64,000 bases of DNA from Bacilli bacterium. GTDB taxonomy: Bacteria > Bacillota_I > Bacilli_A > RFN20 > CAG-826. Position 1 is the first letter of the stretch, and every line of letters starts with the position of its first letter. A program made the translations under genes and the position numbers. Shown here piece by piece: positions 7,684-15,169 of this stretch. The notes beneath the pieces are model-generated. The model made no database searches, had not been told where the DNA came from, and was given only the letters and a program-made list of their open reading frames with translations. Location: NCBI GenBank assembly GCA_017429285.1, contig JAFRPF010000016.1, forward strand, positions 1 to 64,000, read 5' to 3'.

Positions 7684-10332
7684 ATGAAAGCAAAACATGT
7701 TTTCTTAACTATGGGACTTTCTTTAGTTATGGGTTTAGGTGTGGCCGCTGGCATGTCCGCTAATAGAGAAGTGAAGGCTGCTAACGCTGCTGGTACATCT
7801 CGTTTGTATTTTGATGTTACTTCAACTACTTGGTGGAATAACGCCGGCGCATTAACTTATGCTTATTGTCATGATGGTGCCACAAGTCCATCTTGGCCTG
7901 GTGTTCCAATGACAAAGGTTGCTGGAGAGACATATAAATATTATGTTGATATCGACTCTGCATTCACTAAAGTTATCTTTTGCAGAGTGGATCCAAACGA
8001 TCTTACAAATGTATGGAATAGGACATCAAAAGATGGCGGAATATCAATCAATCTTCCATCCGATTATACAAGTAAAAATCAATGGAATTTAACGGCTGAT
8101 GGTACCAATTATGATGATGGCAATTATTGTGGTAACTGGTCATTATATACTCCTCCTACAACAAAAAAAGTCGCAGTTTATGTAAATGGCGACAAAAGAG
8201 GGGATGAAGATGTAGCCATTGGTGGTTTACCAGAAGATCCTGAATACTATGGTGTCAACTTTGATGGTAAGTGGTATACCGATGCTGCAATGGAAACAGA
8301 ATGTACAGCTGTAACAGCAAGTACAACTGAATTATATTGTGCAACCACAACAGCTGCTGATGTGACATTTACATTAGATACAACAAGAGCTACTGATAAG
8401 TTTGCAGACACATATTTGTATACATGGTTTGAAGGACATGATCCTAAAACTGCATGGCCAGGTGATAAATTCACAACAAGCACGTTTACTGTTAAAGCAG
8501 GATCAAAATTTATTATTAATGCTGGCCAAGATAAAGAACAAACCGTAAACATTGATGCTAGCGCAGCCGCTAATGATAAATTGTTCATTTTAAGTTCTAC
8601 TGATGAATCAGGACACTATGAAACAGAATGGGCTTCTGGTCTTCCTGTTTACAAAGTTAGAAGAAACAATAGTGAACAATATGAATATACATTCACACTT
8701 GATGAAGATGATTTACCTTCAGGTGTTAAACATCAATATTCTGCGATAGTTCCTAATGCCTACCGTGCTAATGAATTAGTGTTCTATAAAGATGGAACAA
8801 AAATGACAGCCGATATTGGTGTTGATGTTAGTGACACCAATAATATTGTTGGTAACGTTACTGATGGATTTAAAATCTATCATGGTAATAACTCCATGAA
8901 GATCTACTTAAAAGAATATGATGATGGATGTTCATTATGGGGCGAAGGATATGCAGAAAATGAATTCTACATTCCCGGACTTACTGATTCTCCAAGCAAA
9001 TACATCGTGTTAGATAATGATTTTGAGCCTTATGGAGATTATATTAAACAATATAAATCTATCGCTTTAAGTATTGCCGTTAAAGGCGAAGCACAAGATA
9101 AGTATCATGTTATGGATAATGGTGCAAGTACAATGCAACAATTAACTGCTGAAACTGCTGGTCAAAACAATGCTTATATGACATCTGGTTCTTATTTCAA
9201 TGTTCATAATGCTTGTAACACTGAAGTTTATATCAAGATGAAAACTGACTTATCATTAGTCATTTATATCGGTGGATATGTTGAACAACACGTGATGACT
9301 ATTGGCGGTCAAGAAATTGTTATGGAACCATATGAAGGTGGTCAATATCGCGCTACTGGTGTTACATTACATGCTGGTGATACCTTAACATCATATGAAA
9401 TTGATGGCGTTGAAAAAGTTAGCGAAGTTAGTGCTAAAGTAGTGGGTAACAACAACTTAGGTGCCGACAAAAAAGTCATCGTTGATGCAACTGCTGATAT
9501 TTACTATAACGTTGCTAATAAGACATTACATGTTTCTGGATTACCAACTGGTGGCTATCACATCATTAAAAATGGCACAACCTTAATTACCATGACTCAT
9601 GGTGAAGAAGCTTACGGTTATGACCAATATTATTCTGATTTATTAACATTTGCTGTTAATGACACGATTAAGTTTGTTGACACTAATGGTGAAGAAGGCG
9701 TAAAAGCAGCAACAGTCTTCTCTATTAGTAAAATTGATGAAGCTGATCCACAAGGAAAACAAGATTGCTTCACATATGAGGAAACTAATCAAGTTATTAA
9801 ATGTGTGACCGCTACATCAGCAACAGTCTATTTAAAGATTAATTCTACCTTAGGCGACAAAGTTTACTTTGGACCAGTTCCAAAATATGTCCAAGACGCT
9901 TACGACTTCGCTAATGCGTTTAATACCGCAATTGAAGCAGTTTGTACTGATGTTGAAGATGCTGAAACAGCTGCAGAAATAGAGGCTGCTAGACAAGATT
10001 TAGAAGATGCCTGGGGAGATAAAGCTATTGAATTTGAAGACTTATCTGAACAAGCACAAGGTTATTTAAAGGGTGAATCTGCTCAATCAGTCGCAGAATT
10101 ACGTTCCTTCTTCGAAAAATACGATAGAGTCTATACATATAGAAAAATTAGATTCTCATGGAATTTATCAAACTTCTTAGAAAGAAACTTCTCCAATAGT
10201 GCTTATATTAATCCAATTATGATTAATAAAGCTAATAGTGTAGTGATGGTGTCAATCATTGTTAGTATGGTGACATTATTCGTTAGCGCTGGTGTGGTCT
10301 TATTCCTCTTCAAGAAGAAAAAACATAATTAA
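7684..10332 (+). CDS. Large membrane-anchored multi-module starch-binding protein
   Basis: 882 residues. It has an N-terminal signal peptide without lipobox Cys and a C-terminal helix (about 855-876) followed by KKKKHN, so it would be tethered by its C-terminus. There is no LPXTG. Order of parts: CBM26-like module (38-156; WW, AYCHDG, SWPG), a short InlB-like repeat (161-222), a second CBM-like module with AWPGD (224-315), module A (323-429), three B-like modules (about 430-535, 537-632, 633-735) and a helical, acidic membrane-proximal segment (738-830). No glycoside hydrolase motif is seen. It has its own promoter and terminator. It probably acts as a large surface scaffold for starch granules or dextrins, which is inference from the modules and neighbours. 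Confidence 0.82.
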   Translation: MKAKHVFLTMGLSLVMGLGVAAGMSANREVKAANAAGTSRLYFDVTSTTWWNNAGALTYAYCHDGATSPSWPGVPMTKVAGETYKYYVDIDSAFTKVIFCRVDPNDLTNVWNRTSKDGGISINLPSDYTSKNQWNLTADGTNYDDGNYCGNWSLYTPPTTKKVAVYVNGDKRGDEDVAIGGLPEDPEYYGVNFDGKWYTDAAMETECTAVTASTTELYCATTTAADVTFTLDTTRATDKFADTYLYTWFEGHDPKTAWPGDKFTTSTFTVKAGSKFIINAGQDKEQTVNIDASAAANDKLFILSSTDESGHYETEWASGLPVYKVRRNNSEQYEYTFTLDEDDLPSGVKHQYSAIVPNAYRANELVFYKDGTKMTADIGVDVSDTNNIVGNVTDGFKIYHGNNSMKIYLKEYDDGCSLWGEGYAENEFYIPGLTDSPSKYIVLDNDFEPYGDYIKQYKSIALSIAVKGEAQDKYHVMDNGASTMQQLTAETAGQNNAYMTSGSYFNVHNACNTEVYIKMKTDLSLVIYIGGYVEQHVMTIGGQEIVMEPYEGGQYRATGVTLHAGDTLTSYEIDGVEKVSEVSAKVVGNNNLGADKKVIVDATADIYYNVANKTLHVSGLPTGGYHIIKNGTTLITMTHGEEAYGYDQYYSDLLTFAVNDTIKFVDTNGEEGVKAATVFSISKIDEADPQGKQDCFTYEETNQVIKCVTATSATVYLKINSTLGDKVYFGPVPKYVQDAYDFANAFNTAIEAVCTDVEDAETAAEIEAARQDLEDAWGDKAIEFEDLSEQAQGYLKGESAQSVAELRSFFEKYDRVYTYRKIRFSWNLSNFLERNFSNSAYINPIMINKANSVVMVSIIVSMVTLFVSAGVVLFLFKKKKHN

Positions 10333-10363
10333 TTAAATAATCATATCGTTGATTATTAGATTA

Positions 10364-10390
10364 GGGTTCATATTGACGAACCCTTTTCTT
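10364..10390 (+). terminator. Rho-independent terminator
   Basis: Stem GGGTTC / GAACCC with an 8-nt loop and T-rich tail after the scaffold gene. Confidence 0.8.
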
Positions 10391-10406
10391 TATAAACAAT
10401 ATTTAT

Positions 10407-10418
10407 TAATATAAAATT
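10407..10418 (+). promoter_or_regulatory. -10 box placed for a leaderless transcript
   Basis: TAATAT (10407-10412) lies exactly 6 nt before the ATG of the ThiS-like gene and no Shine-Dalgarno sequence is present. Transcription would then start at or next to the ATG. The -35 region is weak. Confidence 0.45.
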
Positions 10419-10625
10419 ATGAAATTAATTGTCGATTATATCTCCTCTAATGAATATCCAGATAAGTTTACTATTTCTGACTTATTAAGATATAAAGATG
10501 TTGAACCAGTACCCTGGTTAATTGTTTCTGTTAACGAAACATTTTATAAAAGAGAAAGATTTGATGAAATCTATCTAAATGATGGAGATAGAGTGGATTT
10601 AATCTATGTTCGTGGTGGTGGATAA
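10419..10625 (+). CDS. ThiS/MoaD-like ubiquitin-fold sulfur carrier
   Basis: 68 residues ending in VRGGG. Size, predicted beta-grasp pattern and the terminal di-glycine are those of ThiS-type sulfur carriers, which are adenylated and thiocarboxylated at the last Gly by a ThiF/MoeB-type enzyme. Such an enzyme is encoded 2 nt downstream, so the pair is an operon. No thiazole, molybdopterin or cysteine-synthesis gene is in the window, so the sulfur acceptor is unknown. The end is GGG; a carrier normally ends in GG, and one extra Gly is unusual. Start ATG has no ribosome site but a well-placed -10 box (see 10407). A stand-alone conjugation tag is an alternative reading. Confidence 0.75.
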   Translation: MKLIVDYISSNEYPDKFTISDLLRYKDVEPVPWLIVSVNETFYKRERFDEIYLNDGDRVDLIYVRGGG

Positions 10626-10627
10626 TA

Positions 10628-11344
10628 ATGGATAAATTAACTAACGAACAATTAGAAAAATATCATCGTCATATCTTATTAGATAACATCAAAGAAGAAG
10701 GACAAATTAAATTATTAAATTCTTCTATTTTAGTCGTGGGTGCAGGGGGACTTGGATCCACAGTTTTAACATTATTAACCACAACTGGAATTGGTCGTAT
10801 TGGTATTATTGATAATGATATTGTTTCTTTATCTAATCTACCGAGACAATTAATCTATGATTATAAAGATTTAAATAAGTTAAAAGTTAAGGCGATTAAA
10901 GCCAAATTAAGAAAGAAAAATCCTGATGTTAAATTTAAGCTTTATCCATATAGATTAAATAAAGATAATTTATCTACATTTAAAAAATATGATTTAATCA
11001 TCGATTGTTCAGATAATTTTGAGACTAAATTTTTAATTGATAAAGCTTGCGAAAAATTTAAAAAACCATATGTTAGCGCAGGGGTCAGCGGCTATCAAGG
11101 ACAGGTTTATACTTATATCCCTAAATTATCTAAACCATTTTCATCTTTATTTAATGAGATACCAGAGGACACTACGAAAGAATATGTCGATAATGGTGGA
11201 GTTTTTCCTAGCGCCGTCACCTTATTAGCGTCTATAGAAACTAGTGAGGCTATTAAGTATTTATTAGGCAATGAACCGTTATCAATTAATGAATTATTTG
11301 TTATCGATTTGCTCAATTTACACTGCAAAAAAATAAAAATATAA
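10628..11344 (+). CDS. ThiF/MoeB-family E1-like adenylyltransferase
   Basis: 238 residues. It shows the nucleotide-binding GAGGLGS (about 38-44), the Asp-containing strand DNDIVSLSNLPRQ and DCSDN, all hallmarks of ThiF/MoeB/HesA enzymes that adenylate the C-terminal Gly of a ubiquitin-fold carrier. Its likely substrate is the ThiS-like protein encoded 2 nt upstream. The two CxxC zinc pairs of typical MoeB/ThiF are absent: the segment where the first pair and nearby catalytic Cys usually lie reads FSSLFNEIPED, and the C-terminus keeps a single Cys (HCKK). Zinc-free members exist, but with no Cys in that loop thioester chemistry looks unlikely and simple adenylation more likely. The pathway is not identifiable here. 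Confidence 0.85.
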   Translation: MDKLTNEQLEKYHRHILLDNIKEEGQIKLLNSSILVVGAGGLGSTVLTLLTTTGIGRIGIIDNDIVSLSNLPRQLIYDYKDLNKLKVKAIKAKLRKKNPDVKFKLYPYRLNKDNLSTFKKYDLIIDCSDNFETKFLIDKACEKFKKPYVSAGVSGYQGQVYTYIPKLSKPFSSLFNEIPEDTTKEYVDNGGVFPSAVTLLASIETSEAIKYLLGNEPLSINELFVIDLLNLHCKKIKI

Positions 11345-11370
11345 GATTATCTAATATAATAAATCAAAAA

Positions 11371-11429
11371 ATACATTCTAAGAATGTATAATATAAATGT
11401 TGACAAATAGTTTACCTATAAGGTATTAT
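11371..11429 (+). promoter_or_regulatory. Promoter with a 19-bp palindrome upstream
   Basis: Perfect palindrome ATACATTCT-A-AGAATGTAT (11371-11389), then consensus TTGACA (11400-11405) and TATTAT (11424-11429), 18 nt apart. The start codon at 11443 leaves a 5' leader of only about 6-8 nt without a ribosome site. The palindrome has no T tail, so it is more likely an operator than a terminator for the ThiF gene, though it could also slow transcription from upstream. Confidence 0.6.
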
Positions 11430-11442
11430 TTTTCCATATATT

Positions 11443-12669
11443 ATGAAAAGTTTGAAGCTCATCTTAGGACTCGCTTTAGGCACCACCGGTTTAGGTAGTA
11501 CTATTGCCTTTGGTGTGGCTAATAACGTAGTTCAACAAAATAGTGTCGCTCCTGCTGAAGCTGCTGGAAGTATTCCTTCTGGAGTTTATGTTGATATCAG
11601 TGCATGTCAATGGGCAGCATGGGGAGCAACTCTAGATAATATCAAGGCTTATTACTGGGGTGGTAGCAGTTCACCAACATGGCCAGGAACCAAAGTATCA
11701 CAAATTTCTGTTAATGGTACTACATATGGCTATATTGCATTACCTAGCGATGCTAAAAATATTGCTTTTAATGCTTGGGATGGAAAAGATAACGGATATG
11801 ATGCTGATAAAAATAAAACAGTTGATCTCACAATCCCAACTGATGGCACTTGTTTATTCAAAATTACTACATATAATACAAACAGTAAACAAAATGGTAG
11901 TTGGGCTAATTTAGAACAACGCTATACTGGAACTACAACACCTTCTGCCAAAACAGGCAGATTATTTACAAACAATGATCAAGCCCATACAGATTGGAAA
12001 GATGGTGTTAACCTAGCGGTTAGAGCATGGGGTGGTAGCGCTTCTAAGGCTAATAACATTATAAATAGTTTTGTTTCGGCTTCGACTTATATGGTTACTT
12101 GGGTTGATGGCGGAGCTGAAGATGGCAAATGGTATGCATATGCTGATGTTCCGACAGACATTACTGGATTCCAATTCGTTAGAATGTCGGGATCAACAGC
12201 TACGGCAGATGTTTGGTCATATTCTGACGCCTTTGAACTTTCTTCTGATTCGTTCAGTACCGTTTATTTCTTAAAAGCTACAAGTACAGATTATTGCCCT
12301 GTTGAAAGAAATAAAGCTAATAGTGTAGGTCCTGGATTAGCAACAAATTTATTTGCCGCTTACGACACATGCTCCAGCAGTTCATATAATGGTTATGGTG
12401 CTTATAACAGCTTGAACACTAATTTTTTTGCTCAACTTACAGCCGAGGCTAATTCAACTCAATGTACGTCTTTAAATGGTGCTGCTAATTACACTGTTGC
12501 TCAACACGTAGCCGGAATGGCTCGTCGTCCAGCAAGTTTACTAGGATCAAATATTATTAACGGCTTAGATAAGGCAGCAAATCCAATTCTATTAACGACT
12601 GTTATTGGTATTTCTGGCATTTCGATAATTGGTATATTCTTCTTCGTTAAGAAAAGAAAACAACAATAA
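11443..12669 (+). CDS. Membrane-anchored protein with CBM26-like modules
   Basis: 408 residues with a signal peptide (no lipobox Cys), a CBM26-like module (about 47-160: QWAAWG, AYYWGG, TWPG), a second, diverged beta module (171-287) containing RAWGG and FVRMSG, a Ser/Asn-rich membrane-proximal part with a Cys pair, and a C-terminal helix (382-401) ending KKRKQQ. The layout matches the larger scaffold at 7684: starch-binding modules outside and a C-terminal membrane tail. No enzyme motif. It is a single-gene unit with a strong promoter and terminator. Starch binding is inferred from the aromatic pattern. Confidence 0.8.
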   Translation: MKSLKLILGLALGTTGLGSTIAFGVANNVVQQNSVAPAEAAGSIPSGVYVDISACQWAAWGATLDNIKAYYWGGSSSPTWPGTKVSQISVNGTTYGYIALPSDAKNIAFNAWDGKDNGYDADKNKTVDLTIPTDGTCLFKITTYNTNSKQNGSWANLEQRYTGTTTPSAKTGRLFTNNDQAHTDWKDGVNLAVRAWGGSASKANNIINSFVSASTYMVTWVDGGAEDGKWYAYADVPTDITGFQFVRMSGSTATADVWSYSDAFELSSDSFSTVYFLKATSTDYCPVERNKANSVGPGLATNLFAAYDTCSSSSYNGYGAYNSLNTNFFAQLTAEANSTQCTSLNGAANYTVAQHVAGMARRPASLLGSNIINGLDKAANPILLTTVIGISGISIIGIFFFVKKRKQQ

Positions 12670-12678
12670 TAGATGAAT

Positions 12679-12706
12679 AGAGATGATTAAGTTCATCTCT
12701 TTTTTA
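12679..12706 (+). terminator. Rho-independent terminator
   Basis: Stem AGAGATGA / TCATCTCT with a T-rich tail, on the plus strand. Confidence 0.85.
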
Positions 12707-12710
12707 TTAA

Positions 12711-12734
12711 TAAAAAGATATCCATTAGGATACC
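12711..12734 (-). terminator. Terminator overlapping the CotH stop codon
   Basis: Read on the minus strand, GGTATCC / GGATATC forms a stem with loop TAAT followed by a T run. The stop codon TAA of the CotH gene lies in the loop. Confidence 0.75.
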
Positions 12735-14266
12735 TTAATATCATATGTAGTGTTGTTTTGTTTTATTTTAGATATCTTTTTAGATAAATAATTAGAGAAG
12801 GTAATATTGCTATTTCCGGAACTATGGTCATAACCCGCTCCATTTTTATTACATCCATATGTGGATGAATAAGAAGTGACGTAACTATTAAATGATTCAG
12901 TGGATATAGTTTTATTATTTAATAATTGTTCTATCGTTGTTTGATATAAATTACGATATTCTTCAATTCTTTCGATATTCTTATGCGATGTATTAGAACA
13001 TATTGTTCTCCAGAAAATATTGCTTTCTTGCCAATTACCACTTAATTGCATCTTTGTGCTTTCCGCGGAGAAATTAGTCATATCTTCTTGTTTACCTAAT
13101 GTTCCCATTCCAAAGCATCTATCAAAGTCATAAGGGATGTAATAAGCCCTGTGAGAAGTAGAAGAGAAGTAAAGATAATAATTATTCATATTATTTCTAA
13201 AATCATCTGGATTGCCGGCGATAAAGGCGATAGCTTCTTCTTTAACAAAGTTAGTTACATCAAAATATTGTTCTAATTTATTTTTATAAGTAGATGCTGG
13301 TGTCGAATTCTCATTAAATACTTGGATGAGATTTAATAGATCGCTGTGATTTGATTTCTTTTTATTAGTTTTTAAATCATAAGATGGATGATAATTATTC
13401 GCGTTATTTTCAACGCCTATTTGATTACCCACAGTATAATTAGAGGAAAAATTCGCAGGTGCGCTTGTATATGTACACTTATATAAATCTCCTGAGGCTT
13501 CTTCTTTGGTGAAATGTCTTTTGATAAATATTTCATCGATACATTCTAATATTTCATAAGTAGTGGAAATACTTGTGTCATTATTAATACCTAATGAAAT
13601 AACACCTAATGTATCGTGCTGCGCTAATAGATTATTATCTCTAAATGTTTTTAAAGTATAAGCTTGTTTTAATTTCGTTTCATCACCGTTTCTATTCCAT
13701 TTAAGATCAATCTTTTCCATCCCAAATAGGGTGCGGTTTTTTCTTTCTTTTCTTTTAGAAGCATCATCCCAAGTCTTTTTAAATGGCGTTAACGCGGGAA
13801 TATTAGTGTATTCTTCATCATCAAATGTTTGTTTAAAAGATAATTTGAAGTGAGATAAAGAATTTAAAGTGAAATGGTTATTATCTAAGAAATGTCCTCT
13901 AGACAAATTACCTTTCACTCTGATACCAACTTCTTCAAATTCATAGACTCTACCATTTAATGTTAATTTAACATTACAAGGAACGTAATAATCGTGATAT
14001 GTCGAATCATTATGATCAGTTTGATAATCATTCATGAATTTTGCGGCATCTAAAGACATCTTTATTTCTAAATTAACTAAAGAGGTCGGATTAAATAATT
14101 CTAAATATTCTTCACTATCAATAATTTCTGGATCTCCTTCGATTGGATCGCTAGGAGTGATAGAAGAATCTTGATGAGAGGTATTGTTACTAGTGGTATT
14201 AGTTTTTACTGTACAACTCACCAAAGTGATTAATAATAAAGGAGAAAGAAATAAATATTTTTTCAT
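12725..14266 (-). CDS. CotH-type protein kinase lipoprotein
   Basis: 513 residues with signal peptide and lipobox LVSC, followed by a Ser/Thr/Asn linker. The body matches the CotH kinase fold: RVKGNLSRGHF in the N-lobe, KLSFK, and the metal-binding motif IPYDFDRCFG with D380 and D382. CotH proteins in other bacteria phosphorylate secreted or coat proteins; in gut bacteria they are often found beside carbohydrate-degrading genes. Here it is an extracytoplasmic lipoprotein between starch-binding genes and MalQ. Its substrate is unknown; neighbouring surface proteins are a guess. No ribosome site is seen; a TATGAT box lies 6 nt before the ATG. Confidence 0.85.
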   Translation of the reverse strand: MKKYLFLSPLLLITLVSCTVKTNTTSNNTSHQDSSITPSDPIEGDPEIIDSEEYLELFNPTSLVNLEIKMSLDAAKFMNDYQTDHNDSTYHDYYVPCNVKLTLNGRVYEFEEVGIRVKGNLSRGHFLDNNHFTLNSLSHFKLSFKQTFDDEEYTNIPALTPFKKTWDDASKRKERKNRTLFGMEKIDLKWNRNGDETKLKQAYTLKTFRDNNLLAQHDTLGVISLGINNDTSISTTYEILECIDEIFIKRHFTKEEASGDLYKCTYTSAPANFSSNYTVGNQIGVENNANNYHPSYDLKTNKKKSNHSDLLNLIQVFNENSTPASTYKNKLEQYFDVTNFVKEEAIAFIAGNPDDFRNNMNNYYLYFSSTSHRAYYIPYDFDRCFGMGTLGKQEDMTNFSAESTKMQLSGNWQESNIFWRTICSNTSHKNIERIEEYRNLYQTTIEQLLNNKTISTESFNSYVTSYSSTYGCNKNGAGYDHSSGNSNITFSNYLSKKISKIKQNNTTYDIKVS

Positions 14267-14272
14267 ATATTC

Positions 14273-14305
14273 ATCATAATAAATTATTAATTAATATGCT
14301 AATAT
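14273..14305. promoter_or_regulatory. Divergent leaderless-type promoters
   Basis: The 45-nt gap between the CotH gene (minus) and the HAD gene (plus) holds TATGAT (14278-14273, minus) 6 nt before the CotH ATG, and TAATAT (14300-14305, plus) 6 nt before the HAD GTG. Neither gene has a Shine-Dalgarno sequence. The two promoters must share or overlap their -35 regions. Confidence 0.5.
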
Positions 14306-14311
14306 AATTAA

Positions 14312-15091
14312 GTGAAATATCAGATTATATTTGTCGATATAGACTGGACAATCTTAGATCATCACAAAGGTGATTTTGATTATGATTCAATCAATAAATT
14401 AATAGAACTTCAAAAAGAAGGTCTTTTAGTGTTTTTAAATACCGCGAGACCATATGATTCTATCTACCATACTGGTTTATTAAAACTATTTCATCCAGAT
14501 GGTATTATCTCTACGAATGGTGGAGTAGGTTTTATCAAAGATAAATTATTATATGAAAATATCATTCCTGAAGATATTGTAAAATCGATTGAAAAGACGG
14601 CGAATAAACACCATTTAGTGTTGGAATTATCTAAAAATAAAGAAAGACATTTCACTAATAAAAGAAATAAGTATGTTGATAATTACTTTTCTATTTTTAA
14701 AGAAGTAATTCCGTCTATTAAAAAATATGATAACAAAGGCATTAATTCGATATTATTATTTGCCCCGGTTAAATATGATGAAATATTAAAAAAAGAATTA
14801 CCGAAAGATATCTCTTTATTAAGGTTTGATAGCCATGGTGTAGATCTTGGTTATTATAAAAATAATAAAGGATATGGTGTGGAACAAGTTTTAAATTATT
14901 ATCATATCGATAAAAATAAAGCCATCGCCGTGGGTGATTCATATGATGATATCGCGATGTTTAAAAAAGTGGGATTATCAATCTGTATGGGTAATGGAAC
15001 AGATGAGGCTAAAAAAGAAGCGGATATCACCGCTCCTAATATCGGTATAAGTGGATTAAAAATTGTCTTAGAAGAGATATTTGAAAAATAA
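14312..15091 (+). CDS. HAD-superfamily Cof-type phosphatase
   Basis: 259 residues. Motif I is DIDWT (D9, D11), close to the N-terminus, and motif IV is GDSYDDIAMF, followed by the GNGTDEAK segment typical of Cof-type sugar-phosphate or flavin phosphatases. The alpha/beta cap lies between. The GTG at 14312 is the only possible start: a stop codon sits directly upstream in frame and motif I follows after 8 residues. Cytoplasmic. Substrate unknown; with MalQ 79 nt downstream a sugar phosphate is plausible but unproven. Confidence 0.85.
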   Translation: MKYQIIFVDIDWTILDHHKGDFDYDSINKLIELQKEGLLVFLNTARPYDSIYHTGLLKLFHPDGIISTNGGVGFIKDKLLYENIIPEDIVKSIEKTANKHHLVLELSKNKERHFTNKRNKYVDNYFSIFKEVIPSIKKYDNKGINSILLFAPVKYDEILKKELPKDISLLRFDSHGVDLGYYKNNKGYGVEQVLNYYHIDKNKAIAVGDSYDDIAMFKKVGLSICMGNGTDEAKKEADITAPNIGISGLKIVLEEIFEK

Positions 15092-15106
15092 AAGCAAAGA
15101 ATATAT

Positions 15107-15136
15107 TTGTTAAATAAATATTTAAAGTGTTAGAAT
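15107..15136 (+). promoter_or_regulatory. Probable promoter of malQ
   Basis: TTGTTA (15107-15112) and TAGAAT (15131-15136), 18 nt apart, followed by AGGAAG before the ATG at 15170. Confidence 0.45.
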
Positions 15137-15169
15137 TTAAGAAAGAACATATTAGGAAGTCAAATTATT

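Noticed and set aside
103-12669. SusC/SusD-type starch system
   Set aside because: No TonB-dependent porin or SusD-like fold; the import genes are an ABC transporter, as expected for a cell with one membrane.
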